A stretch of DNA of 64,000 bases from Nemopilema nomurai (Eukaryota; Cnidaria; Scyphozoa; Rhizostomeae; Rhizostomatidae), in contig ML133394.1 of NCBI GenBank assembly GCA_003864495.1, positions 2,356,001 through 2,420,000 of the forward strand. Direction: 5' to 3'. Made by a program: the position numbers and the translations under genes. Below are positions 63,501-64,000 of the stretch, in pieces; position 1 is the first letter of the stretch; each line of letters opens with the position of its first letter. The notes under the pieces were generated by a model, which saw only the letters and a program-made list of their open reading frames with translations, ran no database searches and had not been told where the DNA came from.

Positions 63501-64000
63501 AGGTTGGAATGATACACCTGAAGCATAAATATCTCTGCCAAAGATTCAGTTAAAAAACTTTGCAGGAATAATATGCAGTAAGAAGCATGGTCAATGATTC
63601 TAAAGAAACTTCCATGATCGTTTACAAAATTAGCCTCAACAGGCTCTCCTCTCTCAGTTTCTGAAGCAATGGCAATTGCAATTGTGCTCGCAGCTTTTCA
63701 AATTGATTCCAATAATAATTTAGGCTTGATCAAAACTACAAACGAATCCACTGCTGGATCACCACTCTTTCATTAGTCATTTCAATGATCACCCTTGGTA
63801 AACTGATAACATATTGCCAAATACACTAGCCATTTAAATGTTATAATAATTTCTGCCAATTGCATGTAATATGGATCATGAAACTACAAGCAAGGCTTGC
63901 TCCATACATTAATGTGAAAGCTCCATTTACTTGATAAATTTCCATTAACAGTACGTTATTTAGACATCAACTTCTTTTGCCACAGGACTGAAAGGTCTGC
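60512..64000 (+). CDS. SLCO/OATP organic anion transporter, 5' part (runs off the window)
   Basis: Exons: 60512-60716, 61577-61765, 62383-62753, 63175-63376, and 63986 to beyond 64000. These encode the first 327 codons of a protein that in this family is about 650-720 aa with 12 membrane spans. OATPs take up bile salts, steroid conjugates, hormones and other organic anions at the plasma membrane. The cytosolic N-terminus is acidic. TM1 begins at PSAFLVAMVLYALTAG (about 54-69), and TM2 and TM3 follow in exons 2-3. VTPAWPLGPAYLDENV (exon 3) is the typical TM4-5 loop, and DPRWIGAWWLGF (265-276) is the OATP signature before TM6. After TM6 a cytosolic loop leads to exon 5 (GLKGL), which in OATPs precedes TM7. 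The ATG at 60512 is the only fitting start in exon 1. The exact SLCO subfamily cannot be told. Confidence 0.93.
60717..61495 (+). repeat. 98-bp tandem array in SLCO intron 1
   Basis: About eight copies of a 97-98-base unit fill the intron from its donor almost to exon 2. The block GCTGGTTAA/GCTGGTTAG recurs at 60874, 60972, 61070, 61168, 61266, 61363 and 61461, with a truncated copy (GCTGGTTAA) at 60777. The first, most divergent copy starts at the splice donor: AGGTATATTGTGAAAATC there resembles AGGTCTTATTGTGAAAATC inside the later units. Later copies are highly similar, which suggests recent expansion or homogenisation. Confidence 0.95.
62105..62255 (-). mobile_element. Diverged, partial copy of the foldback element in SLCO intron 2
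   Basis: Read on the minus strand, 62118-62216 aligns with the centre of the element at 43425-43521. Shared blocks are GGATCG, CACTAGAGGG, GATAAG, TGATTGG-TATAATTG-ACCAATC and AGAGCCCA. On the right, TTGCATACTCTGA(T/G)GA matches the inner part of an arm. The outer arms are decayed or lost. This makes the element a dispersed family with at least two members here. Confidence 0.65.

Noticed and set aside
63277..63528. Continuation of SLCO exon 4 to a stop at 63526
   Set aside because: The reading past 63376 would end the protein after six membrane spans; a strong GTAAGC donor and an in-phase exon at 63986 show that it is intron.
1..64000. A prokaryotic-type defence, biosynthetic or phage system
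   Set aside because: All coding DNA belongs to spliced animal housekeeping, ciliary and transporter genes; no operon-like or phage-like genes are present.

Overview
The window is nuclear DNA of an animal: AT-rich, with many short GT-AG introns and four protein-coding genes, all on the + strand. The presence of an OATP/SLCO transporter (a family found in animals), a ciliary central-apparatus gene (CFAP47) and a high intron density point to a metazoan. The compact intergenic spaces and small introns suggest an invertebrate, perhaps a cnidarian or sponge, but the sequence alone does not settle the species. No prokaryotic operon, CRISPR array, rRNA, tRNA or intact transposon was seen.

Layout. 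1-3356: no gene recognised. 3357-4895: KTI12, the Elongator-associated P-loop protein of tRNA wobble modification (2 exons, 273 aa). 5472-27279: URB1/NPA1, the large nucleolar 60S-assembly scaffold (33 exons reconstructed, about 2185 aa), with one apparent single-base frameshift in exon 31. 28063-56842: CFAP47, a giant ciliary protein with Ig-like/ASH-type repeats and a calponin-homology domain (53 exons reconstructed, all phases consistent, 3238 aa). 56843-60511: intergenic, with a degenerate tandem repeat of about 175 bp. 60512 to the window end: the 5' part of an SLCO/OATP organic anion transporter (first 327 codons; it runs off the right edge).

Exon borders were chosen by splice consensus and phase and by recalled similarity to the vertebrate families. 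The reconstructed coding lengths divide by three (URB1 only if one base is restored), which supports the models. No transcript data were available.

The genes do not form a pathway. KTI12 and URB1 both serve translation (tRNA modification and ribosome assembly). CFAP47 is ciliary, and an RFX X-box with an adjacent E2F-type site lies about 235 bp before its ATG. The most unusual DNA is repetitive: a 44-bp minisatellite that copies a working splice donor 11 times in CFAP47 intron 21, a 98-bp array that begins at the splice donor of SLCO intron 1, and a foldback (MITE-like) element in CFAP47 intron 28 with a diverged relative in SLCO intron 2.
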